Shown here one piece after another: positions 1 through 9,989 of a DNA stretch of 64,000 nucleotides. The position numbers were made by a program, and so were the translations under genes. Origin of the DNA: Bicyclus anynana (lineage: Eukaryota > Arthropoda > Insecta > Lepidoptera > Nymphalidae). Under the pieces are notes generated by a model. The model had not been told where the DNA came from and did no database searches. It saw only the letters and a list, made by a program, of their open reading frames with translations. The DNA lies in the NCBI RefSeq assembly GCF_947172395.1, contig NC_069091.1, forward strand, positions 2,852,001-2,916,000, given 5' to 3'. The stretch's first letter is position 1; every line of letters begins with the position of its first letter.

Positions 1-83
1 AAGTGTTTGCATCGAGTTTCAAAAGTATCGCTGCTTTGATACAAAAATCAAAAACACAAACTGTCGACTAAAATGTCAAACTA

Positions 84-212
84 ATTTGAATTTGGATCGT
101 GCCGCAATGCAAGAACCAGCTCATGACTAAGGGCCCCGTGTGGGTTCGAAACTAGTCGGGCATACTCCGACCTAATATCACGTGAGTTTTAGCCGTGTCT
201 CATAATCAATTA
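84..212 (+). repeat. Interspersed SINE-like repeat, copy 1
   Basis: This block contains a B-box-like GGTTCGAAACTAG and has a clearly related copy in the opposite orientation at 41172-41308, sharing segments such as AGCTCATGACTAAGGGCCCC (here TCATGACTAAGGGCCCC is exact). Two dispersed copies show it is a mobile repeat. Its exact class (SINE or LINE tail) cannot be settled from two copies. Confidence 0.55.
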
Positions 213-469
213 ATATAAACTTAATTTTTTCATATTCAACACAAAAATCAAAGATTCTAAGGCTAACTAACCGTAACATTATGCATCAATAAAAAATCTT
301 CTATCTACGTTTAAATAAAACAATTAAATTATTCATTGTACATGATGAACTTAAGCAAAGGCTCAACTTCAAAATCACTTACTTAATGTATAGAACATTA
401 AGATAGTAGATATAACAAGCTTGTACTGTTTTGTTAGGAATTATATAAAATTATAATGTATATTTATGG

Positions 470-549
470 CCCGGGAAAACGAATTGGGCAACTGTAATGT
501 CTTCCCGGGTACTGTTTAAGTAAATAAATAAATAAATAAATAAATAAAT
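470..549 (+). repeat. Hairpin plus (TAAA)7 tract, possible LINE 3' tail
   Basis: CCCGGGAA at 470-477 pairs with TTCCCGGG at 502-509, and a (TAAA)n run follows at 521-549. Short tandem tails of this kind end many insect non-LTR retrotransposons, but no coding part is visible upstream, so this is only a possible tail. Confidence 0.35.
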
Positions 550-1311
550 TACTCGATAAATGTATTACTAACGAGAGCGTTTCAATAGAAGCGGCATTTT
601 GGCGAATATTCAGACAAAATCCCGCCGGCGAACTGATGTTATTCATGAGTTCACAACAATAAGACTTAGCATTGGCGCGTATAAAATAATTCCATAAGCG
701 CGATTAACAAAATTCGGAGCCCCCTTTCAATTGCACCACGAGCTGGCTACGCGCCAGTACAACGCTACGATATTAAATTCGCAAATCTCACCGCCCCGTA
801 AGCTTCCCTACGGTAGACAAGCCGGAAATTTCCCAAATTCACATATACATTATATTATATAATTTTTTTTTTTGCGCTATTAAATTCCTTCAGTGTCGGT
901 TATCAACAAGCAGGGACTAAAATAGCCTCCCTGTTTACACCTTCATTACAGACTGCACACTATACTGCGACACTGCGTGCTGAACCTCTGGCTCTCGTTT
1001 TCTCTCTTCTTTCCTTTATTTACAACGCTATGAAATAAAATTTTCAAATATCTCCGCCTCATGAGCTTGCTTACGGTACACAAGCCGGTCCTTATTCACA
1101 TACATATTATGTTTAATATAACAACTCTTTTGCGCTTTTGCATTCCTCCAATGTCGGTAATCAAAAAGCAGGGGCTAAAATAACCTCCCTGTTTACTCCT
1201 CCGTCACAGATAGCATTGCTTACTTGTGATACTGCTGTCTAACTTACAATGTTACCAAATTGAATAAGCGATAGACAAGCTCAAATTTCCCGAATTCACA
1301 TTCACATTATG

Positions 1312-1824
1312 CCATGATCATCATCATCATCATTGTCAGTCGACGGACGTCCACTGCTGGACATAGGCCTCTTGCATGGACTTCCAAACAAAACGGTCTC
1401 GAGCCGCCAGCATCTAGCGGCTCCCTGCAACCCGCTTGATGTCTTCGGTCCACCTAGTGATTCGCTTCGATTGCCTAGCAGATTGCCTTGAAGTGGACGA
1501 TCTAAACAAAAGGCTTGTGGAAACTGTCCATACGGTCGGGTAAGTTTTTCAAACCCCACTGTATAAAAAGAACCAACAAGTTCTCGGACCACACATTCAA
1601 GCTCATGGAGGAGAGGCAAGAAATGAGATTGCAATCTTCAACAGACGCGTCAAAGTTCCGTCGGATTAATAGACAGATCTCTAAATCGCAGACATGCGAC
1701 TTGCGACGCTTCAATACCGAGCGTATCAAGGATACAATCGAAAATAATCGAGGCTCGAAAGTGTTCCCGAGAGATCTGTCTATTTACAGTTGACGCGTTT
1801 GAAGACCGATCAGGGCAATATCAT
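1312..1824 (-). mobile_element. RTE-type LINE insertion with inverted 5' part and target duplication
   Basis: The insertion is flanked by an 11-bp direct repeat, TTCACATTATG, at 1301-1311 and 1825-1835. Positions 1312-1463 are the 3' end of an RTE-like LINE on the minus strand, ending in a CAT/ATG microsatellite (1313-1334). Positions about 1466-1824 are an internal part of the same LINE type on the plus strand. That arrangement (inverted 5' segment, sense 3' segment, one target duplication) is what twin priming produces during target-primed reverse transcription. Confidence 0.8.
1480..1818 (+). pseudogene. RTE LINE ORF2 fragment (between endonuclease and reverse transcriptase)
   Basis: In one frame the DNA reads DCLEVDDLNKRLVETVHTVG; after a frameshift near 1540 the open frame continues to 1793 with DLRRFNTERI and NRGSKVFPRDLS, and then QLTRLKTDQG in a third frame. 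I recognise this as the linker region of lepidopteran RTE-type ORF2. It is the inverted half of the insertion at 1312-1824 and is broken by two frameshifts, so it makes no protein. Confidence 0.7.
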
Positions 1825-1933
1825 TTCACATTATGTATAATATGAAACTTTTTTACACTTTTGAAAATTCCTTCAGTGTCGGTTATCAACAAGCAGTGGC
1901 TAAATTAACCTCCCTGTTTACTCCTCATTCTTA

Positions 1934-2013
1934 CGCTAAGCTCGAGCTGGGAATAGAACGCAGACGTTCTCTGTTGAGAACCATAGCGTATTAACTGTGC
2001 CAGAGAGGTCATA
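1934..2013 (-). repeat. tRNA-derived SINE head, degenerate
   Basis: On the minus strand the block reads a possible A box (TGGCACAGTTAATACGC) and a B-box-like GCGTTCTATTCCC about 35 bp later. It resembles the head of SINE-A-type elements but is too diverged to assign. Confidence 0.35.
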
Positions 2014-2274
2014 AAATCTCAGTACAATGAAATACAGAGTATTTCAATCTCCTTCCGCTGTATAGTTGATGATCAGGTGCGAACATATGGCGCCGATAAA
2101 GAAGATTTACCGTTTTATTTACGACGGTCCGATTCACGGCTGTAACAATCAAAGAGACGCTTGTAGGAATAGCCTCTTGAGTGATCTCTATTCAGTTCAG
2201 ATTGATTTGGATTTATTCATCTCCATACAGTGTAATTTTTTTTTTTAAATGTTTATGCTAGTAATTTTTGTGCT

Positions 2275-2430
2275 TGTAGATTGGTATGGAAATGTAATGC
2301 GTAGGGAGGAAAGTCATATTACTAGAAGAATGTTGAATGTGCAAGTGGAGGTACATAAGAGGAGAGGGAGGCCAAAGAAGAGATGGCTGGATTGTGAGAA
2401 AGAGGACATGTGTGTACAAGGAGTCATCAA
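2275..2430 (+). pseudogene. Non-LTR retrotransposon, C-terminal fragment
   Basis: The frame reads WYGNVMRREESHITRR followed by KRRGRPKKRWLDCEKEDM. This basic WYGHVMRRE...GRPKKRWxDC tail is familiar as the C-terminus of endonuclease/reverse-transcriptase proteins of insect LINEs. Only about 50 residues remain. A poorer copy is at 55905-55997. Confidence 0.65.
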
Positions 2431-2568
2431 GTCATCATTATTCTGTTTCAATGCGCTTTCATTTGAGACCCCACTAGAGTATATTTCTTCCCTACTTTTA
2501 CTTTTAATCGGCGCAACCCGATTTTCATCAAACATGCCTAAGAACACTTGCACATAAGTCACCTTTAA

Positions 2569-2787
2569 TCCTACTAATATTATAAACGCGAAAGTTTGTA
2601 TGGATGTTTGGATGTTTGTTACTCTTTAACGCCTCGACTACTGAACCAAATTAGCTGAAATTTGGTATTGAGATATTTTATAGCCTGGGTTAGCACATAG
2701 GCTACTTTTATCCCGGAAAAATCCTTGGTTTCCGAGGGATTTGTGAAAAACTAAATACCACGCGGACGAAGTCGCGGGCGTTGCTAG
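2569..2787 (+). mobile_element. Helitron, Hel-B, near full length
   Basis: The element starts TCCTACTAATATTATAAACG after an A and ends GCGGGCGTTGCTAG before a T. The 3' hairpin carries a small change (GTTGC for GTCCGC). No transposase is encoded; this is a non-autonomous copy of about 219 bp. Confidence 0.8.
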
Positions 2788-3273
2788 TACGAAAATAAAC
2801 CAAATTGAAATCTCTAAATCCGTTCGGAAGCAATGATGCATACTAACTGACAGATAGACACATCAAACTTATAAAACCCCTCTTTTTGCGTCGAGGATTA
2901 AAACCAAGTACGGGTCGGTATTTTAGAGTTTTCTACCGCCACTCAATCCGAGTAACAACGAGCGAGCGAATGCTAATGTAGGAAGTGTATCCATTCACGT
3001 CCCCCGCACAGCGAGCGACCAAATTGAATAAATTTGAAAGAGGAATGAGTCCGACGGCAGGAAGAGGAATCATTGCGAGATGGACCGCTAAAAATGAGAT
3101 CGACTCGCGCGGTTCGACAGATTGTTGACGTTTGGAAAGATGAATTAAGATCTAATCTATGGAAAATTCACATTTTACTGTTACTGAATCTGTCTCGAAG
3201 CGTTGGCTTTTAGCGATGTCTGTTCTGTGGTCTCGGTGATCCAGTGGGTAAACTATGTGGTTTTAGATCATTC

Positions 3274-3680
3274 ATCATCATCATTATCAGCCGATGGACG
3301 TCCACAGCTGGAGATAGACCTCTTGCATGGACTTTCAAAGAAAACTGTCTCGAGCCGCCAGCATTCCGCGGCTCCTTGCAACCCGCTTGATGTATTCGGT
3401 CCACCTAGTGGGGGGTCGACCAACACTGCGCTTTCCGGTGCGGGGTCGCCATTCAGCACCTTGGGACCCCAACGTCCATCGGCTCTTCGAACTATGTGGC
3501 CCGCCCATTGCCACTACAGCTTCGCGACTCACTGAGCTATGTCAGTGCTTTGGTTCGTCTGCGGATCTCCTCATTTCTGATTTTATCACGCAGAGAAACC
3601 CCAAGCATAGCTCGCTCCATCGCCCACGAGTGACTTTAAGCCTTCTAATAAGGCCCATAGCTAACGAGAAATTTTTAGAT
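3274..3680 (-). mobile_element. RTE-type LINE 3' end with reverse-transcriptase C-terminus
   Basis: Read on the minus strand, the block encodes WRPRTGKRSVGRPPTRWT and ends in the sequence meaning 'CAGC-TGTGGACGTCCATCGG' then an ATG/GAT microsatellite at about 3270-3290. The C-terminal motif and microsatellite tail are typical of RTE LINEs. It is 5'-truncated near 3680 and frameshifted (an open frame covers only 3335-3532). Confidence 0.75.
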
Positions 3681-3762
3681 CATTAGTTTGTTGGAAAAAA
3701 AAATCTCAATATTTCATAGCACCACGGTGGTGCTGATTTCAAGCTAAGATTTATTGAGACAA

Positions 3763-3985
3763 ACTCGCCGTGGCTAGTTACCACCCTACCGGCAAAGACG
3801 TACCGCCAAGCGATTTTGTGTTCCGGTACGATGTCGTGTTGAAACCGAAAGGGCTGTGAATTTTCATCCTACTCCTAAGAAGTCGATCCCATCTAAGATA
3901 TCATTCATATCATATAATCATTACTTACCAACACGAGATTGTAGTCAAGGGCTAACTTGTAGAGAGTTGAAAAAAAATCTAAGTA
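3763..3985 (+). mobile_element. SINE-A, 5'-truncated
   Basis: The body sequence from CGTGGCTAGTTACCACCC through TCAAGGGCTAACTTGTA is present and ends in a short A-run. The tRNA-like head is missing, so transcription from its own promoter is not possible. Confidence 0.75.
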
Positions 3986-3989
3986 AGTA

Positions 3990-4162
3990 TAGTAAAATAT
4001 TTTGTCTGTTTGTCCGGGCTTCTTTGAAACATCCGAACCGATTTTCATGGAGGTTTTTGAGCTACTTATAGGTTATTAATTTTTATCCCGGAAAAATCCA
4101 CAGTTTCCGCACGATTTGTTAATAACAGATTTCACGCGAACGAAGTTGCGGGCGTCCGCTAG
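3990..4162 (+). mobile_element. Helitron, Hel-B, 5'-degenerate
   Basis: The core TATCCCGGAAAAATCCACAG and the 3' end GTTGCGGGCGTCCGCTAG are clear, with CTAG at 4159-4162 followed by T. The 5' end near the neighbouring SINE tail is hard to place. Confidence 0.7.
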
Positions 4163-4990
4163 TCTCAAATAATATAAGGAAAATCAACTGAGACGCACAA
4201 ATAAAACTTAATACAACAAAGGTAGATACACAATATACCTAACAATATTCGCTAAGTTTCTCATACAAAATGTGGCACACTCGGCGTCAATAAAAAATGG
4301 GCGCGCAATATTTCTTTGAGGCCCTTTGATGTGAGAGAAACGTATTCAGAACGTACGTCGAAATACAATAAGACGCTACGTAACACTAAACGTGCAACGG
4401 GAAAAATTATAACGAGCACACGGAAAACTCACTTAAGAGTGTGCAATATGTAATTTGGTGGTTACAAATGGTTCTGGATCTCAGATTCTGGAAAAGTTAG
4501 GAGCCTGATATTTGGGTAAATGATATTTCAAAGTGTTAGCTTCGTTATGATTATACAAAATACACAATTTGTAAAACTTTTCTCGATAGTTTATTTTTTT
4601 CATCTCATTTCATCATCAATCTCAGGAAAAGCAAACTTATTTTATAAATTTTTGTTTTGTATAGAAAATTAGGTATATATCTTGAACATGACCATTTTGT
4701 TTTTCGTTATGTTGTTTAATTTACTTGCAATTAGGTAAAAATAAATTTTGGCGCTCACATCATGAAATTTACGTCGCGCGTCAATCGCTCCGTGCTTTTC
4801 ACTCACGTGAAAGTCATAATTCGGCGTCTCGTTTGCGCTTCGAATTTTATCCATATCGTACTGACGCCGCTGCGCGCTCTTAAGCGAAAGGGCAAGCTGA
4901 CGATCTTTGTCGTTCTCAAAGGTTCTAATGGTCCGAGGTCAGAATTAGACCCACCTCTTTGGAGAATTCATTTGCCTGAACAAAATCGTT
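4163..4990. other. No recognised feature
   Basis: AT-rich DNA with GC-richer patches near 4270-4400 and 4750-4950. The open frame beginning at 4762 on the plus strand is protein-like only in part and runs straight into a SINE, so I do not call it a gene. Confidence 0.4.
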
Positions 4991-5250
4991 CGTTATCAAC
5001 CCATATTTGGCTCACTGCTGAGCTCAGGTCTCCTTTCAGAATGAGAGGGGTTAGGCCAACAGTCCACCACGCTGCCCCAATTCGAATTGGCAGACTTGAC
5101 ACACGCAGAGAATTAAGAAAATTCTCTGGTATGCAGGTTTTCTCACGATGTTTTTCCTTTACCGTTTGAGACAAGTGATATTTAATTTCTTAAAATGCAC
5201 ACAACTGAAAAGTTGGAGGTGCATGCCCCGAACCAGATTCATACCCGGAC
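4991..5250 (-). mobile_element. SINE-B, head missing
   Basis: Minus-strand SINE-B body is present, from the tail side (CAACCCATATTTGGCTCACT) to ATGCCCCGAACCAGATTC. The tRNA-like head is replaced by a SINE-A copy that begins at 5257, so the SINE-A insertion may have cut it off. Confidence 0.75.
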
Positions 5251-5256
5251 ATAATT

Positions 5257-5583
5257 GACGGCCTCCGTGGCGCAATGGAATGCGCCACAAGTGGAGGTCT
5301 TGGGTTCGATCCGCGGCTCGGCCGATTAAGGTATTCTTATTTGGTCCAGATCTGGCTGGTGGGAGGTTTCAGCCGTGGTTAGTTACCACCCTACCGAAAA
5401 AAGACAATGACGTACCGCCAAGCGATTTAGCGTTCCGGTACGATGTCGTGTAGAAACCTAAGGTGTTATGTGTTGATTTCATCCTACACTTAACAAGTTA
5501 GCTCGCATCCATCTTAGGTTACATCATCACTTACCATCAGGTAAGTTTGTAGTCGAGGGCTAACTAATGAAGAATATAAAAAC
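5257..5583 (+). mobile_element. SINE-A, full length
   Basis: The head TGACGGCCTCCGTGGCGCAA has an A box, followed by B box GGTTCGATCC at about 5309-5318, then the body and a degenerate A-rich tail (AAGAATATAAAAA). Several base changes and a short insertion (ACCGAAAAAAGACAATG) show it is an old copy. Confidence 0.85.
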
Positions 5584-5757
5584 TTATTTATTATCCTATT
5601 TATTAAAATTATTTAATTTTATTATTTGTTAGATATTATTTTCTTTTAAATTAGAATGCGGATTTTTTATACTTTAAAATAATAAAGCATTTCGTAAGTC
5701 TCAATAGAGGGCCGAGGCGCAAATATTTTACGATAACAAAATAAGATTATTTTGTTA

Positions 5758-5935
5758 TCTATATAGTTATATTATAAAGAGGAAAGATTTGATTGTTTGT
5801 GGGTTTGTGTCGTTGTATGTAATGAATCCGAAACTAATGAACCAATTAAAAAAAATTCTTTTACTGTTGGGAAGCTACACTATTCCTGAGTTCTATAGGT
5901 TAGGTATATTATATTTTCAAAAAAAATTGGAACCA
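5758..5935 (+). mobile_element. Helitron-like fragment, other subfamily
   Basis: TCTATATAGTTATATTATAAAGAGG followed by GATTTGATTGTTTGTGGG and CGAAACTAATGAACCAATT has the layout of a Helitron 5' half ('actress' phrases: motif, TTTG run, 'no match' at 3' end). No CTAG end is found, so the copy is 3'-truncated. Confidence 0.45.
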
Positions 5936-5954
5936 CAAATACAGTAATTACCTT

Positions 5955-6018
5955 ACGTTAGTGAGTGAGGTTGCATCACGTGAATAGTCACGTGATGCGT
6001 AATCTCATTCACTAACGT
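5955..6018. repeat. 64-nt near-perfect hairpin with two CACGTG sites
   Basis: The left arm beginning ACGTTAGTGAGTGAG pairs with the right arm ending CTCATTCACTAACGT; the arms are about 30 nt with a 4-nt loop. Each arm holds TCACGTGA, so two CACGTG E-box sequences lie about 12 bp apart. It could be a foldback element or a transcription-factor site pair. Confidence 0.6.
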
Positions 6019-6429
6019 ACCTACACACTTTTACGTGTAACATCATAATCGTATCGAGATAATTTCTCGTTCGCCAAAGGCCGTGGGCCCGCGGAGACAA
6101 TGGCGAGCGTTACGTAACGACGTAACGCGGCAGTCGTGGTACTCGGGACTCGTGTGGAATTGTAACAATTCAATGCACGGACTTTGTGTGACAGAAAAAA
6201 TACAAGTTTACACACTGCACGTTTTGACTAAGACTCGTATATAGTTAGACACCGCTTGTTCATTTTATATGATGTATAAGGTGTTGATCGTTTTGTGATT
6301 ATGGACCGGTTAGATGTTACATTTCAGTCAAAATATTGATATGGTTTTTTTTTGTATTGTATGACTTTTTTTTTTCTTAACTAAGCTATTTTTTCCTTTT
6401 ATTTTATTTAGTATTTAAGTTTATTGTTA

Positions 6430-6473
6430 GTTAACTAGTGGACTTCAAATGTCTGTGAGGTCCTCTAGTTAAC
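6430..6473. repeat. Short inverted repeat
   Basis: GTTAACTAGTGGAC at 6430-6443 pairs with GTCCTCTAGTTAAC at 6460-6473 with one mismatch. A second TTAACTAGTTAA follows directly. No element class can be named. Confidence 0.5.
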
Positions 6474-6889
6474 TAGTTAACACTATTGTCCTAACTATTG
6501 TTAAATAATTTTTTTCATGAAAACTCGATCACACTATCTACACAGCTGGTTAAATTTCAAACCATCCAGGGACCAACAATCAAAAACAACCATTTAAGAT
6601 AAGTAAGAAGACAAACAAACGACACAATATAACAAAGTCACGATACTTCTATTGATTTTTCAAACTATTTATCTTATTATTTGTATAGTAACTTGCTCTT
6701 AGTATGCATAGATTTGTATTGAATTTTATTAGAGGGCATCTCAGAGCTTAAGATAAATTCAATTTTGCATTTTAGGTAGTTTGTGTTTTCTGAATCAAAT
6801 TATACAATTATGTATCGTTATTGTCAAACATCTGTTGAGCAAATTTTGTTTAAAGTGATATACAGTTGTCTGCAAATAAAGAGACTCAT
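6474..6889. other. No recognised feature
   Basis: AT-rich sequence without repeat or coding signal that I can identify. Confidence 0.4.
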
Positions 6890-7094
6890 GGTGTTCACGA
6901 AGCGATATCATAACGAGCGAAATGAAAAGCATTGCGCGGTGTCACTGAGCGCCGCTCGCTCACGGCGAGCACAAGCGAGCGAGCGGTTTTAATTAATTTC
7001 CATAAAACAAGCGGTTTCCAGTTTATTAGCGCCGTGCGAGTGCATTCGTCGGGATTAAGTGCTTGCCACACTTCTGTACTATCGTCACTGAGGG
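6890..7094 (+). promoter_or_regulatory. Possible promoter and non-coding first exon (weak)
   Basis: A GC-richer island with repeated GAGCG/CGCTC (6950-6985) breaks the AT-rich background. It is followed by GTGCGAGTGCATTCGTC near 7035 and by a donor-like GAGG/GTAATT at about 7090. These features would suit a promoter with a short first exon, but no downstream exon is identified, so this is inference only. Confidence 0.2.
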
Positions 7095-7735
7095 TAATTT
7101 GTTTTTTAATTTAAAAATACTACTTTGTCAATTTGCGTAATATGTATGGTATAGTGTTAGTTATAATTTCGATTGTTTTTTATTTATTGTTAGTGTTACC
7201 AGATTTTTATAGACGCTGGCAGTTTGCTTACCTGTAAACAAAGAAAAGGATAATTACAAAACTGTAAGTCGAAGTTGAGTTATCTACAATTAATTAATTA
7301 AATATGAAGCAAAAAAATAACACAAAATGAAACTTTTACAATTTGTTACCGTGTAAGCTTTTCAATAAGTTTTTCGTATATCTGAAAGGAAAAGGATTAT
7401 CTTTTAAAAATATATAAAGGTGTTCAGACTACTATCAAAAGTTACAAATTAAATAGTAAAAATCACATTAAAAGCAAAAGCATTATTCAAAACGTTGTAA
7501 TGGTACTTAATGTATAATGTAAGACCAAGCGGCATCTAACTTAATGTAAGTCTTAGTACTCCTCATCCAATATCGTGAGCTTAGTCTAAGAGCCGATACC
7601 AATAATACGGAATAATTTTCAATATCTCTACAGGCGTTTATTTCCGAAACAAGTCGCTATTAATGTCGGGAGCGGAGTACACTAAGTCCCCACTAATACG
7701 ACGTAATACGGAACATCTCAGACGCTCTAACTGTC

Positions 7736-7905
7736 TTGCCGATCCCCAATTAAGCCGTCTCAATACCTGAGTATTACTCGCATCGGTGCGAATCGATTTT
7801 GTGTTCTCTCACTGATCCCTAAATATTGATACTGAGTGTTCCCGTCAGCGTCTTTCATATCGCTTTGTTCTCTCCGGTTATTATGTTCTTATTGGCTCGA
7901 TGCAT
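7736..7905 (+). repeat. Diverged motif block, copy 1 of 3
   Basis: CCGATCCCCAATTA, then CTCAATACCTGAGTATTACTCG and GCGAATCGATT, then AAATATTGATACTGAG. Related blocks lie at 8540-8690 and 9710-9815. The spacing between shared words is kept better than the words themselves. Confidence 0.45.
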
Positions 7906-8342
7906 TTTCATTCGGATTGGTGGGATCATAGCGAATAATGATTAGTTTTTTTGGCAATAGAAATCATCGACTTAATATTATATTTTTCTTTCATATTGTA
8001 ATATTGTACCTACATCTATCCATAGACTCGATGATAACTTTCAATCGCTAGGCTCAAGGATTTGATGAAAGATTATGTTAAAACTTGTCAAATAGTTGCT
8101 CCCTGCTATGCGTTGATTGGGAATTTCATGAAACGTAATTTTTGCAGTCTATATGAATAATATAATATCGCAGATATAAATCGATTCATTCATAAATTCA
8201 TATTAGAAATATATACTACCTACTCTCATATCATAAAACTACAGAGCTCTGCGTTCTTGGTTTTTCGATAATTAGACATAATTGTAGTCGAGCACGAAAA
8301 TGTACTGTACTTCTTCAATAAGTTACGCTGTTAAATTAATGT

Positions 8343-8475
8343 TTTTTAGGGTTCCGAACGTATTTAGTACAAAAACAGAAACCTTATAAACCGCCTCGCG
8401 CATATTTTAAGGTCTGTCTGTTTTCTCCTTATGTACTGGACCAATCCAATTGAAATTTGGTACACATATAAATTT
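8343..8475 (+). repeat. Lepidopteran 'GGGTTCCG' interspersed repeat
   Basis: TTTTAGGGTTCCGAACG, GGTCTGTCTGTTTTCTCC and CCAATTGAAATTTGGTACAC form the order seen in a common lepidopteran short repeat. No ends are defined here. Confidence 0.5.
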
Positions 8476-8539
8476 TATTTTAAATTCATTTCAGACAGCC
8501 CCGTTACGCGTCTATTATAGTTATATACAGGGTGATAAC

Positions 8540-8690
8540 AATCACGTAGCTCTGAGCCACTTAATACCTGAGCATTACCGGCTCGAATCGATTCGCCGGT
8601 CTCACTCGGTTCACAAATATTGACACTCAGCGCCGCCCGGCGTCCGGCCCGGTACACGGATGTCACGTTTACACTGGCTCAATTATTATG
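8540..8690 (+). repeat. Diverged motif block, copy 2 of 3
   Basis: AGCCACTTAATACCTGAGCA, GCTCGAATCGATTCG, TCTCACTCGGTTC and AAATATTGACACTCAG match copy 1 in order and spacing, with many substitutions. Confidence 0.45.
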
Positions 8691-9143
8691 ATGACTCAAT
8701 GGACATTGAACGTGCATATGATTAGGTTTGAGGGTTGTAAAGTGTTTTTGAAGAATCTATTCTCGTTAATTAGTGTATCTGCTAATGATATTTTAAAGTC
8801 GTATCTATTTGTATTGGTATTTTGCAACTAAATAGTCGAAACAAATGAAAATCTGCGAATAAAAATACGCATGATAGCTCATTATCTCGTCATGATGTCA
8901 TGAATGTGTAAAAGTATTAAACCCGCCCATTAACAATTGTAACATAGGTATATAAAAGGAGATCAAATAACTCAAAAAATATACTTGTTAGAAAAGTTTC
9001 ACAAAGTTTTTCAAATTCTTAAAGAAATTTTGCAATAAATGTGGTAATTTGTGTAACTTAAAGCCTAAATTTAAAAACGAAACTGATAAAAACAATGATA
9101 CCGTCTTCTATATGCCAATATAATTATCCCAAGATAATAGGTA
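8691..9143. other. No recognised feature
   Basis: AT-rich DNA; no repeat, hairpin or coding frame stands out. Confidence 0.4.
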
Positions 9144-9290
9144 TCTATACTAATATTGTAAAGCTGAAGAGTTTGTTTGATTGAACGTGCTAATATCAGG
9201 AACTATTGGTCCGATTTGAAAAATACTTTCAGTGGTAGATAGCCCATTTATCGAGGAAGGCTATAATAGGCTATATTATATTTTCAAAAA
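9144..9290 (+). mobile_element. Helitron, Hel-A, 5' part only
   Basis: Starts TCTATACTAATATTGTAAAG after an A and continues through CCCATTTATCGAGGAAGGCT. The 3' hairpin and CTAG are missing; the element dissolves into AT-rich sequence around 9290. Confidence 0.7.
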
Positions 9291-9989
9291 AATAGGGATC
9301 TTGAAACTCTATATTACTCTAAAACTATTGATGTTAGAATAAAACTATGTACTACAACTTTGCAGAACACATTTCTACAGAAAGTTTCGCGACAGCATAT
9401 ATCTATCTCTTATATTTTAGCAGATATAGTACCTTTTGTACTTTAATAAATTATCTTTTATATAGGCAACTAAAAAGTAGCGATTGGTTTGCTTTCCTAA
9501 CTGCTAAGGCGATGCTTGACTGCGTCCGCCCGTTATGTCATATTATATCACAATAAACGCGTGTAATTTCCTCAAAAATACTTTACTAATAACATGAAGC
9601 TACGAGTATCTAAACAAGCAACAAAATTCATTTATATACTAAGACATTAAGACGCTAAAGTCAGATAAGTAGGAGAGGTTTTAACGCGTGTCTCGAGCGT
9701 GCTCCGTCAGACTTGATCCCCAATTAGGGTCCAGCGATCCCGATACCGATCCCGATACCTCTTGATACCTGGGATTATGTCAATTGTCGGGAACTAATCG
9801 ATTAGGCGGCTACTCGTATAGACAAGAACACCGGTGTTAAGTGTTAACACTTTCGTTTTGTGGTGTGAGGGTCGGGGACCGCTTTTGCGACTATATCAAT
9901 AAATCATCATCATCATTATCCGTCAATTTGTATAACACAAAGGGCAAGAATTTGAAGGTAGCAGGTTTGAAGGCTCAATATCGTCAATT
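9291..9989. other. Mostly unrecognised; third motif block inside
   Basis: Positions 9710-9815 hold GATCCCCAATTAGGG, TTGATACCTGGGATTATGTC and ACTAATCGATTAGGCGGC, a distant match to the blocks at 7736 and 8540. CCCGATACCGATCCCGATACC is a local duplication. The rest shows nothing identifiable. Confidence 0.35.

Larger units (their letters stand above)
790..1955. repeat. Diverged tandem triplication, third unit interrupted
   Basis: Three similar units follow one another: each has a segment like GACAAGCCGG (816, 1079, 1274), then an AT stretch, then TCGGTTATCAACAAGCAG and CCTCCCTGTTTAC (near 895-940, 1155-1195, 1875-1920). Offsets are about 263 and 195 bp. The third unit is split by the LINE insertion at 1312-1824. 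The unit itself is not recognised. Confidence 0.6.

Noticed and set aside
3210..3535. Several overlapping frames on both strands
   Set aside because: All are readings of one RTE LINE 3' end; only the minus-strand frame with the GRPPTRW motif has meaning.
4762..5169. 135-codon plus-strand frame
   Set aside because: Its second half is the minus-strand SINE-B read backwards; the first half has no recognisable domain or homologue.
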